Source: PFJX01 sp044227325 (GTDB lineage: Bacteria; Pseudomonadota; Gammaproteobacteria; Burkholderiales; Thiobacillaceae). From it: a stretch of DNA of 64,000 nt. Shown piece by piece: positions 16,935 through 25,277 of the stretch. Position 1 is the first letter of the stretch. Each line of letters opens with the position of its first letter. The stretch lies in the NCBI GenBank assembly GCA_044227325.1, contig JBGAFI010000012.1, positions 62,001 through 126,000 of the forward strand. Direction: 5' to 3'. Under the pieces are notes generated by a model. That model was not told the origin of the DNA and made no database searches. It saw nothing but the letters and a program-made list of their open reading frames with translations. Made by a program: the position numbers and the translations under genes.

Positions 16935-17167
16935 ATGAATCGTGGGGAACGGCCGAGAAATTTCGTCATCGCGAGAAGACGCGGAGATTCCGTGCTCGCC
17001 GACGGACATGCGGCGCATGGCGGGGAACCTGTCCGGCTCGATCGGCATGGAAACAGTGTGCTCCGGCGGCAAGGCGGGCCCCCCGCCCGACTTCCCGCCG
17101 GATATCGAACGATCGCTCGATGCACAGGCCGCATATCGGCCCGACCGCCATTTACTTGAATGGAAAA

Positions 17168-17224
17168 TGCGGCAGCGCAGAATACGTATTACCTAAGCTC
17201 CACTAGGGGTTATGCTGCGCCGCA
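17168..17224. promoter_or_regulatory. Inverted repeat in the acs upstream region
   Basis: The 382-bp stretch 16935-17316 contains no gene. Its clearest structure is TGCGGCAGCGCAG (17168-17180) pairing with CTGCGCCGCA (17215-17224) across an AT-rich loop. It may be an operator or leader hairpin for acs. No confident -35/-10 pair was found. CGAGGAG lies before the acs ATG. Confidence 0.35.
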
Positions 17225-17316
17225 AAATGCAGAAAACCGCGAAGTAGCCTAATTTTCTGCCTTCCTTGGGGGAGGAAACGACTTGTCCTTAATCTGCCGT
17301 CGAGGAGACGCACTTC

Positions 17317-19305
17317 ATGAGCACCACAATCGAATCCAACCTGCACGAAAACCGAATCTTTAATCCTTCCCCGGAATTCGTGGCCCAAGCCAACGTCTCC
17401 GGCATGGACGCCTACAAAGCGCTATGCGCGGAAGCGGAAGCCGACTACGAAGGCTATTGGGGCAGGCTGGCGAAGGAGAACGTGGTCTGGAAGCAGCCCT
17501 TCACCACGGTTCTCGACGAATCCAACGCGCCGTTCTACAAGTGGTTCCCGGACGGCAAGCTGAACGTCTCCTACAACTGCCTGGACAAGAACGTCGAAGC
17601 CGGCCTGGGCGACAAGGTCGCCATCATCTTCGAGGCCGACAAGGGCGAGGTCACCAAGGTCACCTACAAGGATCTGCTCTCCCGCGTCGCCAAGTTCGCC
17701 AACGCTCTCAAGAGCCTGGGCGTGAAGAAGGGCGATTGCGTCATCATCTACCTGCCCATGTCCGTCGAGGGCGTCGTCGCCATGCAGGCCTGCGCCCGCA
17801 TCGGCGCCACCCATTCCGTGGTGTTCGGCGGCTTCTCCTCCACCGCCTTGCGCGACCGCATCGAGGATTCCGGCGCGGTGCTGATCATCACCTCCGACGA
17901 GCAGTGCCGCGGCGGCAAGAACATTCCGCTGAAACCCGCCGTGGACGAGGCCCTGGGCATGGAAGGCACCGGCTCGGTCAAACACGTCGTCGTCTACCAG
18001 CGCACCGGCGGCCCCGCAAACATGGTGGCCGGCCGCGACCTGTGGATGCACGAACTGGTGGCGGGCCAGTCCGACGTGTGCGAGCCGGAATGGGTGGAGG
18101 CCGAACATCCCCTGTTCCTGCTCTACACCTCCGGTTCCACCGGCAAGCCCAAGGGCGTTCAGCACTCCACCGGCGGCTACCTGCTCCACGCCATCATGAC
18201 CATGAAGTGGACCTTCGACCTGAAGCCCGATGACGTGTTCTGGTGCACCGCCGACATCGGCTGGGTCACCGGCCACACCTACATCACCTATGGCCCCCTG
18301 GCCTGCGGCGGCACGGAAATCGTGTTCGAGGGCGTGCCCACCTACCCGGACGCCGGCCGCTTCTGGAAGATGATCCAGGACCACAAGGTCAACATCTTCT
18401 ACACCGCCCCCACCGCCATCCGCTCGCTGATCAAGGCCGCCGACACCAACCCGGCCGTGCACCCGAAGAACTACGACCTCACCACCCTGCGCGTGCTGGG
18501 CTCCGTGGGCGAACCCATCAACCCGGAAGCCTGGATGTGGTACCACGACAATATCGGCGGCGGTAAATGCCCCATCATGGACACCTTCTGGCAGACCGAG
18601 ACCGGCGGCCACGTCATCACCCCGCTGCCCGGCGTCACCCCCCTGGTGCCCGGCTCCTGCACCCTGCCCTTCCCCGGCATCATGGTCACCGTGGTGGACG
18701 AGGCGGGCCACGAGGTGGAATGGGGCAAGGGCGGCTTCCTGGTCATCAAGAAGCCCTGGCCCTCGATGATCCGCACCATCTGGAACGACCCGGACCGCTT
18801 CAAGAAGAGCTACTTCCCCGAGGACCTGGGCGGCAAGCTCTACCTCGCGGGCGACGGCGCCGTGCGCGACGCCAAGACCGGCTACTTCACCATCATGGGC
18901 CGCATCGACGACGTGCTGAACGTCTCCGGCCACCGCATGGGCACCATGGAGATCGAATCCGCCCTGGTCAGCCACCCCCTGGTGGCGGAAGCCGCCGTGG
19001 TGGGCAAGCCCCACGACGTCAAGGGCGAGGCCATCGTCGCCTACGTGGTGCTCAAGCGCGCCCGCCCGGTGGGCGACGAGGCCAAGCAGATCGTCAACGA
19101 CCTGCGCAACCATGTCGCCCACGAGATCGGCCCCATCGCCAAGCCCGACGAAATCCGCTTCGGCGACAACCTGCCCAAGACCCGCTCCGGCAAGATCATG
19201 CGCCGCCTGCTGCGCACCCTGGCCAAGGGCGAGGAGATCACCTCCGACGTATCCACCCTTGAAAATCCGGCGATCCTTGACCAGCTCAAAGAGGTGGTCA
19301 AGTAA
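17317..19305 (+). CDS. acs: Acetyl-CoA synthetase
   Basis: This 662-residue AMP-forming acetyl-CoA synthetase matches the family length of about 650. It starts with the acetyl-CoA synthetase N-domain (VSGMDAYKALCAEAEADYEGYW), has the adenylate-forming motif YTSGSTGKPKG at about 270-280, WCTADIGWVTGHTY, and the C-terminal lysine motif PKTRSGKIMRRLLR near residue 624, where Pat-type acetylation switches the enzyme off. It activates acetate for the TCA and glyoxylate routes. AGGAG is 9 nt before the ATG. Behind it lies a diverged copy of its own last 13 codons. Confidence 0.96.
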   Translation: MSTTIESNLHENRIFNPSPEFVAQANVSGMDAYKALCAEAEADYEGYWGRLAKENVVWKQPFTTVLDESNAPFYKWFPDGKLNVSYNCLDKNVEAGLGDKVAIIFEADKGEVTKVTYKDLLSRVAKFANALKSLGVKKGDCVIIYLPMSVEGVVAMQACARIGATHSVVFGGFSSTALRDRIEDSGAVLIITSDEQCRGGKNIPLKPAVDEALGMEGTGSVKHVVVYQRTGGPANMVAGRDLWMHELVAGQSDVCEPEWVEAEHPLFLLYTSGSTGKPKGVQHSTGGYLLHAIMTMKWTFDLKPDDVFWCTADIGWVTGHTYITYGPLACGGTEIVFEGVPTYPDAGRFWKMIQDHKVNIFYTAPTAIRSLIKAADTNPAVHPKNYDLTTLRVLGSVGEPINPEAWMWYHDNIGGGKCPIMDTFWQTETGGHVITPLPGVTPLVPGSCTLPFPGIMVTVVDEAGHEVEWGKGGFLVIKKPWPSMIRTIWNDPDRFKKSYFPEDLGGKLYLAGDGAVRDAKTGYFTIMGRIDDVLNVSGHRMGTMEIESALVSHPLVAEAAVVGKPHDVKGEAIVAYVVLKRARPVGDEAKQIVNDLRNHVAHEIGPIAKPDEIRFGDNLPKTRSGKIMRRLLRTLAKGEEITSDVSTLENPAILDQLKEVVK

Positions 19306-19445
19306 GCGGCTTGCCGCTTATGGCGAAGCCGGATCGATGGATTTCAGTGCAGGCTAACCTTCCCGCAGGAGCGGGAAGGTTAGGCGCGTAGCGTGGCTGG
19401 AGCTAGAATCCGGCGATCCTGGATCAATTGAAGGAAGTCGTGAAG
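19303..19445 (+). repeat. Inserted hairpin segment and duplicated acs 3' end
   Basis: Bases 19407-19445 encode NPAILDQLKEVVK, exactly the final residues of Acs, but in different codons from the genuine end at 19264-19302. All differences are synonymous. Between the two copies lie a perfect palindrome TAAGCGGCTTGCCGCTTA (19303-19320), which includes the acs stop, and a hairpin AACCTTCCCG/CGGGAAGGTT (about 19352-19380). The remnant is not part of a reading frame with a start. Confidence 0.75.
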
Positions 19446-19465
19446 TCAGCGACATCTGTCCGAAC

Positions 19466-19489
19466 AAAGCGGCCTCCGGGCCGCTTTTT
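19466..19489 (+). terminator. Rho-independent terminator after acs
   Basis: AAAGCGGCC (19466-19474) pairs perfectly with GGCCGCTTT around a 4-nt loop and runs into TTTTT. It lies after the duplicated acs tail, which suggests it is the original acs terminator. Confidence 0.85.
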
Positions 19490-19547
19490 GTTGTGCGCCT
19501 CTCGCGTCAACAAGCAAACAGGCAATGGGCCGACCCGGCCAAAAAAA

Positions 19548-19583
19548 TGATCCCCCCCTTTGGAAAAGGGAGGCTAGGGGGGA
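19548..19583. repeat. C-rich/G-rich dispersed palindrome
   Basis: GATCCCCCCCTTT, a short loop and AAAGGG..GGGGGGATT form an imperfect palindrome of a type scattered through betaproteobacterial intergenic DNA. The rest of 19490-19798 shows no gene. Confidence 0.5.
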
Positions 19584-19798
19584 TTCAGCATGGCCCGCAC
19601 CGGCACAACCGGCGAAATCCCCTTCCCCCTGGGCGACAAAGGCAAGCGCCCACCACACACCGCCCCCCACTCCTCGAGCCGTCCCGAAACGCAACTCGCG
19701 CCATGGTCAAGCAGCGTGGACACCACCAACCAATCCCCCAAGCCTTGCCTCCCCCCCACTCACCGGCGTAGATTTCCAAAAAACATAGGGAGGCAGGC

Positions 19799-20194
19799 AT
19801 GACCGCCAATTCATACGCCAATAGCGACACAAAAGCGTCAAACAGCACCCCGCTTCAGCACGTCCGCGTCAGCAAACGCCTGACCCTCGGCCAGAACGGC
19901 ACCAAGCGCCTGCAAGCCGAATACGGAAACGCCCTGGTTTGCGTGCGCTACCGTCTGGACGACCGCAAGCGCTACACCACCGTCGAACTCGTCATCGACG
20001 AACAGGCACTCCCGCCGCCAGCCACCCGACGCCAAGACATCGTCGCTGTCACCATCGGCTATCAGGAACGGGCGTTACGCGACCAAGCCCAAAAATTGGG
20101 GGCGCACTGGGACGCCGAACGACGCGCCTGGCTCATGCCACGCTCCACCGCCAAAGCCATCGGCCACGAAACACGCATCCAATCAATGGCATGA
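19799..20194 (+). CDS. Hypothetical protein with a DUF5710-like tail
   Basis: This is a 131-residue protein with GGGAGG 6 nt before the ATG. The N-terminal half is beta-rich (LTLGQNGTKRLQAEYGNALVCVRYRLDD). The C-terminal half carries KLGAHWDAERRAWLMPRSTA, which resembles the short DUF5710 motif (GA-W-D-KAW) found next to nucleic-acid-modifying domains. It sits between acs and an IS91-like element in accessory DNA. Function is unknown, and the DUF5710 comparison rests on that one motif. Confidence 0.65.
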   Translation: MTANSYANSDTKASNSTPLQHVRVSKRLTLGQNGTKRLQAEYGNALVCVRYRLDDRKRYTTVELVIDEQALPPPATRRQDIVAVTIGYQERALRDQAQKLGAHWDAERRAWLMPRSTAKAIGHETRIQSMA

Positions 20195-20401
20195 GGTATC
20201 CATTAATGGACATTTCCACTATTAGGCATGCATTGCCATATGTGGAAGTGTCGACAAATACACGTTGAACTAAACCGCCTGCCGGCGGTGGATATCTGGA
20301 GCGAAGCGAGGCCAAGCGGTCTTGCTTTTTTGTTGTACCGAAGGGAGCGGCTTTCCCGGGGCCTACCCTCGAAGGGTCATCAACCCGACGAGGAGACCGT
20401 C

Positions 20402-21247
20402 ATGAGCCCGTTGCGCCAACAGATGCTCGACGCCATGGAGCTGCGCGGCTTTGCCGCGCGCACCCGCGAAGCCTACCTGTACTGGGTGCGCGAACTCGCG
20501 CACCACACCCACACCCGCCCCGACCAGCTCGACACCGCCGCCCTGGAAGCCTATCTGCTCCACCTGCTGCGCGAGCGTCATCTCGCCTACGGCACCTGCA
20601 ACCAGGCCCTGCACGCCATCCGCTTCTTCTGGCGCGACGTGCTCAAGCGTCCGGACATCGTCGTCGAACTGCCCAATCCCCATGTGCCCCAACGCCTGCC
20701 GGAGATCCTCAGCCGGGAGGAAGTCGCCCGGCTCATCGACGCGGCCGCCAACCTGCGCGACCGCACCGCGCTGATGACCGCCTACGCGGCCGGGCTGCGC
20801 GTCTCCGAACTCAGCCACCTGCGCGTGGCCGACATCGACAGCGCCCGCATGGCCTTGCGCATCGACCAGGGCAAGGGCGCGCGCGACCGCTACAGCCTGT
20901 TGCCGCAGTCGCTGCTGGAGGCTCTGCGCCTGTATTGGCGCGCCTACCGTCCCCGGGTCTGGTTGTTTCCGCAGCGCCATGCCGACGTGCCCATCGATCC
21001 CGGCCAGGCCCAGAAGTGGTTCTACGCCGCCAAGCGCCGCGCCGGCATCACCAAGCACACCGGCATCCACGGCCTGCGCCACGCCTTCGCCACCCATCTG
21101 CTGGAAGCCGGGGTGGACGTGCACACCATCCAGACCCTGATGGGGCACCGCTCGATCAGCACCACCCTGCGCTACTTCCATCTGGCGCAACAGCGGGTGC
21201 TGTCCACCGCCTCGCCCATGAATCTGCTGGCCGGCCTGACCGGCTGA
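20402..21247 (+). CDS. Tyrosine recombinase of the IS91-like element
   Basis: This 281-residue recombinase has an N-terminal SAM-like core-binding domain (about 5-90) and a catalytic domain with AAGLRVSEL (Arg), HGLRHAFATHLLEAGVD (His-x-x-Arg), GHRSISTTLRYFH (His and the nucleophilic Tyr). It lacks the extra helix between catalytic boxes that defines integron integrases (IntI), so it should not be taken as the integrase of the nearby cassette array. GGAG precedes the ATG. Intact, so it could act on its own. Confidence 0.85.
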   Translation: MSPLRQQMLDAMELRGFAARTREAYLYWVRELAHHTHTRPDQLDTAALEAYLLHLLRERHLAYGTCNQALHAIRFFWRDVLKRPDIVVELPNPHVPQRLPEILSREEVARLIDAAANLRDRTALMTAYAAGLRVSELSHLRVADIDSARMALRIDQGKGARDRYSLLPQSLLEALRLYWRAYRPRVWLFPQRHADVPIDPGQAQKWFYAAKRRAGITKHTGIHGLRHAFATHLLEAGVDVHTIQTLMGHRSISTTLRYFHLAQQRVLSTASPMNLLAGLTG

Positions 21248-21251
21248 GCGC

Positions 21252-22415
21252 GTGCACGCCGGCTGTACCGGGCCGGGCCTTGAGCTGGCGGACATCCTGC
21301 GCCGGCATGCCCCGGCCTATGCCGCGGGTCACCTCTTGGCCGGCTTCCAGGCGCGGGCCATCCGCGCCATCGTCGCCTGCCGCACCCCCGCCCTCGGCGG
21401 CCAGCGCTACCACTGCCCGGCCTGCGGCCATGACGAGGTGCGCTTCCACTCCTGCGGCAACCGCCATTGCCCGAAGTGCCAGGCCCTGGCCAAGGAGCGC
21501 TGGGTCGCGGCCCAGGTGGCCCAGATGTTGCCGGTGGAACACTTCCATGTGGTCTTCACCCTGCCCCATGCGCTCAACGCGGTCTGGCCGAGTCGCGATG
21601 TCGATGCCCTGTTGTTCGCCTGCGCCGCGCAAACCCTGCTGGCCTTCGCCCGCGATCCGAAGTGGCTGGGGGCGGAACCGGCCATCACCGCCATCCTGCA
21701 TACCTGGGACCAGCGCTTGCGCGCCCACCGCCATATCCATTGCCTGGTGAGCGGCGGCGGCCTCGACGCCGAAGGGGAATAGGTCAACGCGAAACCCCAT
21801 TTCCTGTTTCCGGTGCGGGCGTTGTCACGGGTGTTTCGCGGCCAGTTCATCGCCGCCTTGGCACGGGGGCTGCGCGCCGGCGCGTTCCGCTTGCCGCCGG
21901 AACGGCGGGAGAAGGATCTGTTGGCCGAACTGGGGCGCCAGGATTGGGTGGTCTACGCCAAGCCGCCCTTCGCGGGGCCGGCCCAGGTGCTGGCTTACCT
22001 GGGGCGCTATACCCATCGCACGGCCATCGGCAATCAGCGCCTGGTGGCCTTGGAGGATGGCCAGGTGCGTTTCCGCTGGAAGGACCGGGCGCATGGTAAC
22101 GCGGTCCGGGTCATGGCTTTGCCGGCCGATGACTTCATCCACCGCTTTCTGTTGCACGTCTTGCCCAAGGGCTTCCAGCGCATCCGCCACTACGGCCTGC
22201 TGGCGAACCGGCACAAGGCGGCCTGCCTGGCGAGGGCCCGCGCGGCGCTGGCCTTGCCGCCCCCCGGGCCCGTCGCGACGGAGTCGGTGGCGGACTTCGC
22301 CTGGCGGGTGCTGGGGGTGGATATCCTCCGCTGTCCGGTGTGCCAGGCGGGACGCTTGCGCCGGGTGGCGGCGCTGCCGCGTGCGCGGGCGCGAGGGCCG
22401 CCGGATCATGCTTGA
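21252..22415 (+). pseudogene. IS91-family HUH transposase interrupted by an amber codon
   Basis: The reading frame opens at GTG 21252 with a zinc-ribbon-like N-terminus (YHCPACGHDEVRFHSCGNRHCPKC) and the HUH box HRHIHCLVSGGGL. A TAG at 21780-21782 then follows GLDAEGE. The same frame continues directly with VNAKPHFLFPVRALSRVFRG, the twin-tyrosine box YLGRYTHRTAI and the usual C-terminus to 22415. Relatives carry Trp at this point (GRW-V), so a single TGG to TAG change explains the stop. Without suppression the protein loses its catalytic tyrosines. Confidence 0.85.
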
Positions 22416-22651
22416 GCGCTCCATCTCTCCGTCTTGCGCCGGCCTTCCGGGTGAGGGCGGGGTGGGGCGTGTCGCGGTTGACCGGAATCAGGGCCTTTGC
22501 CATAGTCGCGGCCATGTTCCGGCCGCGAATAACAAACAGACCGCGCCGGTTTGCCTTGGGAGGCTACGCCAACATGCCGCTTCGCTTCATTACCCAGCCC
22601 GGCCGGGTCCTTTCAATTTACATACCCCCGCGCCCTGACCCCGGCGCTTCA

Positions 22652-22743
22652 GTCCAACAACTCGTATCCCCCGCCCCGGTGGCGTCATACCGTGTTCCCA
22701 ACGTATCCCGGCGGGGCGAGGGATACGAATCATCTCGTTAGCG
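22652..22743 (+). repeat. attC site 1
   Basis: The R'' box GTCCAAC (22652-22658) and R' box GTTAGCG (22737-22743) bracket perfect complementary arms TCGTATCCC (22662-22670) and GGGATACGA (22720-22728), with a nested G+C stem. This is the clearest attC of the set. The next gene starts 3 nt after R'. Confidence 0.8.
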
Positions 22744-22745
22744 CC

Positions 22746-23054
22746 ATGAAAAACATCCAAGTCATCGACGGCGCGGTGAATTCCGTTTACGACATTATTG
22801 CCGCCACCGAAGATGAGTTCTCGCTGATCTTCCCGGATGGTCAAGACGTGGCGTTTATTGATGAAGTCTATGGCCGTGGCGATCCAGATGTTCTGGATAA
22901 TGCATTCAAAGCAATCTGGTCACGCCGCATCCCCAAGCGAGAGGCCAACGGCATTCATGGGTTGCTCTTCTACGAACTCGAAGAAAAGAAGATTTACTAC
23001 CCAACCCGAAAAGACGAAGAGGCTGTGAATCCAAATGGTTCAAGGCTTCGTTAA
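22746..23054 (+). CDS. Cassette gene 1: hypothetical protein
   Basis: This 102-residue protein begins MKNIQVIDGAVNSVYDIIAA and contains an acidic beta/alpha region (FSLIFPDGQDVAFIDEVYGR) and a basic WSRRIPKREANGIHG patch. There is no signal peptide or membrane segment. The ATG is 3 nt after an attC R' box and has no Shine-Dalgarno sequence, as is normal for integron cassettes. I recognise no catalytic motif. The next attC starts 8 bp after the stop. Confidence 0.7.
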   Translation: MKNIQVIDGAVNSVYDIIAATEDEFSLIFPDGQDVAFIDEVYGRGDPDVLDNAFKAIWSRRIPKREANGIHGLLFYELEEKKIYYPTRKDEEAVNPNGSRLR

Positions 23055-23061
23055 CGAAATC

Positions 23062-23146
23062 AGCGCTAACAAGCGCTACGAGTGGGACGCTCCAACAGCC
23101 GGCTTCGCCGCCTGTTTCCGCGCCCCTCAAGCAAAATGTTGACGCT
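23062..23146 (+). repeat. attC site 2
   Basis: AGCGCTAAC (23062-23070) and GTTGACGCT (23138-23146) are the outer boxes. Between them GGGACGC..CCAACAGCCGGC pairs with GCCGCCTGTT..GCGCCCC. The R' box departs slightly from GTTRRRY. Confidence 0.6.
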
Positions 23147-23181
23147 GTAGAGAAACCTGGCTTTCAATAACAGGCCCGGAA

Positions 23182-23519
23182 ATGACAAAAGAATCGACCG
23201 CCCAAAATAGCCTGTATTCGACGATCTCGGATCGAGAAAGGAGTAAGGCACCCTCAGAATCATCTTGCTTCGGCCCCTCAACAGTTTTATCTACAGCGTC
23301 GTTAGAGGACACCTTTTTTACAACTTCCAAGAAAGTAGGAGCGCTCTTGTGTGGAGTAGAAAAATTTCCGGCCTTATCGGCATGGCAGTCGGTGGAATTT
23401 GGTTCCTCGTCAACCTAAGGCATTTCGGCGATCAAGGGTTCGTGGCAATCGCCTTTCCCATGATCATTTTTGTTTTAGGGCTGGTCTATTACCGCAAGGG
23501 CAGCTCGGAAAACTTCTAG
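23182..23519 (+). pseudogene. Cassette gene 2a: frameshifted small membrane protein
   Basis: The frame from ATG 23182 (MTKESTAQNSLYSTISDRER) runs into out-of-frame sequence at GALLCGVEK. Removing one of three tandem TG units at 23348-23353 restores KKVGALLWSRKISGLIGMAV and a second hydrophobic segment (FVAIAFPMIIFVLGLVYYRK) to the stop at 23519, giving about 110 residues with two membrane segments. This looks like a slippage mutation in a real cassette gene. A sequencing error is the other explanation. Confidence 0.6.
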
Positions 23520-23530
23520 GTATTTACAAC

Positions 23531-23938
23531 ATGCCATTTAACCCGTCGGTTGAGAGGGAACGCCACATACTTCCCAAGCACTCTATCCGTCGCACGCTTA
23601 CAGCAGTAGGCTGCGCGGTCATACTTATGTCCTGTTCCCGCCCAGACCATAGACGCCTGTCGGACATCCTAAACATTTCAGAGTTACCGCCTGCTACTAG
23701 CATTCTTCGCTGCGGACCAGTAACTCGAGATGGCATTAAAATGTGGGACTGCGTGGTTAAAACAAATCAGACAGATTTAGATAAGATGATGTCTGGACAT
23801 CAATTCAAGGACCTCCATGCGTCCACACCCAAACACATTTACTTGGCCTTACCCAGCAACTTTAGGCAAGCAGATCATATTCACATTGTTTACAACGATG
23901 ACTCAGGAATTGCTCAAATTGCAACTCATACACAATGA
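23531..23938 (+). CDS. Cassette gene 2b: putative lipoprotein
   Basis: This 135-residue protein has a basic n-region, a hydrophobic stretch TLTAVGCAVILMSC and a lipobox-like LMSC, so it is probably lipidated and exported. The mature part is polar (ELPPATSILRCGPVTRDGIK) and ends ATHTQ. It begins 12 bp after the frameshifted gene with no attC in between, so both belong to one cassette. There is no ribosome-binding site. A clear attC follows its stop. Function is unknown. Confidence 0.6.
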   Translation: MPFNPSVERERHILPKHSIRRTLTAVGCAVILMSCSRPDHRRLSDILNISELPPATSILRCGPVTRDGIKMWDCVVKTNQTDLDKMMSGHQFKDLHASTPKHIYLALPSNFRQADHIHIVYNDDSGIAQIATHTQ

Positions 23939-24017
23939 GCTCTAACAATTTGCTCAACACGGACGCCCAACATGCCGCTACGTGGCATTCCGGTCGCCGG
24001 TTAGCTCTGCGTTGGGC
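23939..24017 (+). repeat. attC site 3
   Basis: It begins GCTCTAACAATTTGCTCAAC and ends GCGTTGGGC, with R' GTTGGGC (24011-24017) fitting GTTRRRY exactly. Inner pairs are GGACGCC/GGTCGCC and ATGCC/GGCAT. It is a typical attC. Confidence 0.8.
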
Positions 24018-24023
24018 ATACCA

Positions 24024-24722
24024 ATGAGCATACTTTGCGTCCGTCTTGTAGTGGCGTTATGTCTATTGCCACCCGCGCTCGCAAGCGCCGCTTGCCAAGA
24101 CCGATCAGCACTCCGTGCGGCAATCGCGGCGGGATACGAAGCCAGTCCCTTACCGCTAATCGCGTGCCAAACTATGCCAGATAAACCTCACTTCACTATC
24201 GTCACATTCATTAACGAGATAGAAAACCACACGTACACCATGACAGTGCTCTTGGTTACCAAGTCCACCGGCCAAGTAAGGTATCGCTTCGTTGATAAAG
24301 ACCCATCCTTTGGCCCGAACGGCGATCCCAGCCATATTGCGATTGACACGGGAATGTATTGGCTCGCCTCGAATACGAGAGCATTCGGAGTCAGAGTGAA
24401 ACACAGCTTGAATTCCTGGGACCATACTGAAGATTTAAATCTTTTTCTTCCGGCGGAGAATGAGCTTCGCAGAGTTGTCAAAGACCTGAGTATGGACTCG
24501 TCATCGATGCGTCTATGCATGGAGTCTCATGAAATGAAGAGGGTGATTTCAGTAGCCAAATCAAGTTCTCACGGCCTTTACGACCTCCTCGTCAAAACCA
24601 CCCGCACAGAATATGAGCCGATGGCAAACGATTGCGGCGTGTATAAAAAAGTGACTCGTTCAGTCACAACCAAGCTGCAATATACGGGTGACTCCTATGC
24701 CTACCCATCAGACTTCTATTGA
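24024..24722 (+). CDS. Cassette gene 3: exported hypothetical protein
   Basis: This 232-residue protein starts 6 nt after an attC. It has a clean signal peptide (MSILCVRLVVALCLLPPALA, cleavage after ASA) and a mature domain of about 208 residues with several cysteines (ACQDRSALR, LIACQTMPD, RLCMESHE, NDCGVYKK), suggesting disulfides in the periplasm. There is no ribosome-binding site. No known family was recognised. Confidence 0.65.
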   Translation: MSILCVRLVVALCLLPPALASAACQDRSALRAAIAAGYEASPLPLIACQTMPDKPHFTIVTFINEIENHTYTMTVLLVTKSTGQVRYRFVDKDPSFGPNGDPSHIAIDTGMYWLASNTRAFGVRVKHSLNSWDHTEDLNLFLPAENELRRVVKDLSMDSSSMRLCMESHEMKRVISVAKSSSHGLYDLLVKTTRTEYEPMANDCGVYKKVTRSVTTKLQYTGDSYAYPSDFY

Positions 24723-24752
24723 GCTAAACCCATCAAGTATGTGCGCCCACAT

Positions 24753-24833
24753 GCCCAACAATCGCTTCGAGAGATACTCTCTTCCAGCAAGCTTCGCTTG
24801 CCATCCCCGCGCCCCTCGAGCTGCAAGTTAGAA
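24753..24833 (+). repeat. attC site 4
   Basis: R'' GCCCAAC (24753-24759) is a perfect RYYYAAC box. R' GTTAGAA (24827-24833) is one base off consensus. A central hairpin GCAAG-CTTCG-CTTGC and paired TCGAG arms lie between. Confidence 0.7.
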
Positions 24834-24836
24834 CAC

Positions 24837-25196
24837 ATGGAAATTGTTGCCACAAGGGACAGTGTTGCAATGGGTGATGATGTCGATGCCCCACACGAAC
24901 AACACTTTTCGTTTCCTGAAATCTCATCAATCGAAGAGGCCATAGGAAAAATCGTCAACTCTGGCTATCTCGCAAATGTCCAGGGCGACGCAACTTGGTT
25001 TGCCGTTTCGGGAATCCCCATCAGCGTTATCGCACAGCGCTGGACTCAGCCACGTGCAGTCAGTTGGCAGCCAATCAAACTATCTGCGCTCCAAACAAAA
25101 AACGGCGTAATTGGATTGCACTTCAACTATCACGCTCAAATGGACCCGGAAATTGTTCTTGAGGTAATCAAGAGGTTGAAGCTCAATGTGTTCTAA
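24837..25196 (+). CDS. Cassette gene 4: hypothetical protein
   Basis: This 119-residue soluble protein (MEIVATRDSVAMGDDVDAPH at the start) begins 3 nt after an attC. It alternates helix and strand (SIEEAIGKIVNSGYLANVQG, then WFAVSGIPISVIAQRW) and ends in a helix EIVLEVIKRLKLNVF. Its stop codon overlaps the R'' box of the next attC. No family was recognised. Confidence 0.65.
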   Translation: MEIVATRDSVAMGDDVDAPHEQHFSFPEISSIEEAIGKIVNSGYLANVQGDATWFAVSGIPISVIAQRWTQPRAVSWQPIKLSALQTKNGVIGLHFNYHAQMDPEIVLEVIKRLKLNVF

Positions 25197-25271
25197 CAAT
25201 TCGGTCAAGGCACTCCCTTCGGTCGCTGGGATGCGCTGCAAGCCGCGCATCCCTTACCTAGCACCTTAGCC
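25190..25271 (+). repeat. attC site 5 (degenerate right end)
   Basis: TTCTAACAATTCGGTCAAGGC is a typical attC left end (shown to 20 bases: TTCTAACAATTCGGTCAAGG). A perfect hairpin GGGATGCGC/GCGCATCCC forms the centre. The right end CACCTTAGCC has lost the GTT of R'. Confidence 0.55.
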
Positions 25272-25277
25272 ACTTCT

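Larger units (their letters stand above)
20209..22430 (+). mobile_element. IS91-like element with companion tyrosine recombinase
   Basis: A tyrosine recombinase and an IS91-type HUH transposase are adjacent and separated by 4 bp, an arrangement known for part of this family. An inverted repeat GACATTTCCAC (20209-20219) / GTGGAAGTGTC (20242-20252) lies near the left end. The exact ends cannot be fixed from one sequence because IS91 elements lack terminal inverted repeats and target duplications. The transposase is interrupted by a stop. Confidence 0.65.

Noticed and set aside
14173..16938. A 921-codon open frame on the plus strand opposite glnE
   Set aside because: It is an antisense shadow of GlnE with no recognisable domain.
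16940..17200. Short frames in the glnE-acs gap
   Set aside because: They have no ribosome-binding site, no family features and overlap each other on both strands.
20402..21247. The tyrosine recombinase as an integron integrase for the cassette array
   Set aside because: It lacks the extra IntI-specific segment before the second catalytic box and sits 4 bp from an IS91 transposase.
22837..23330. Short minus-strand frames across attC 2 that look alike at attC 6
   Set aside because: Their similarity comes from the shared attC-adjacent DNA, not from related proteins.
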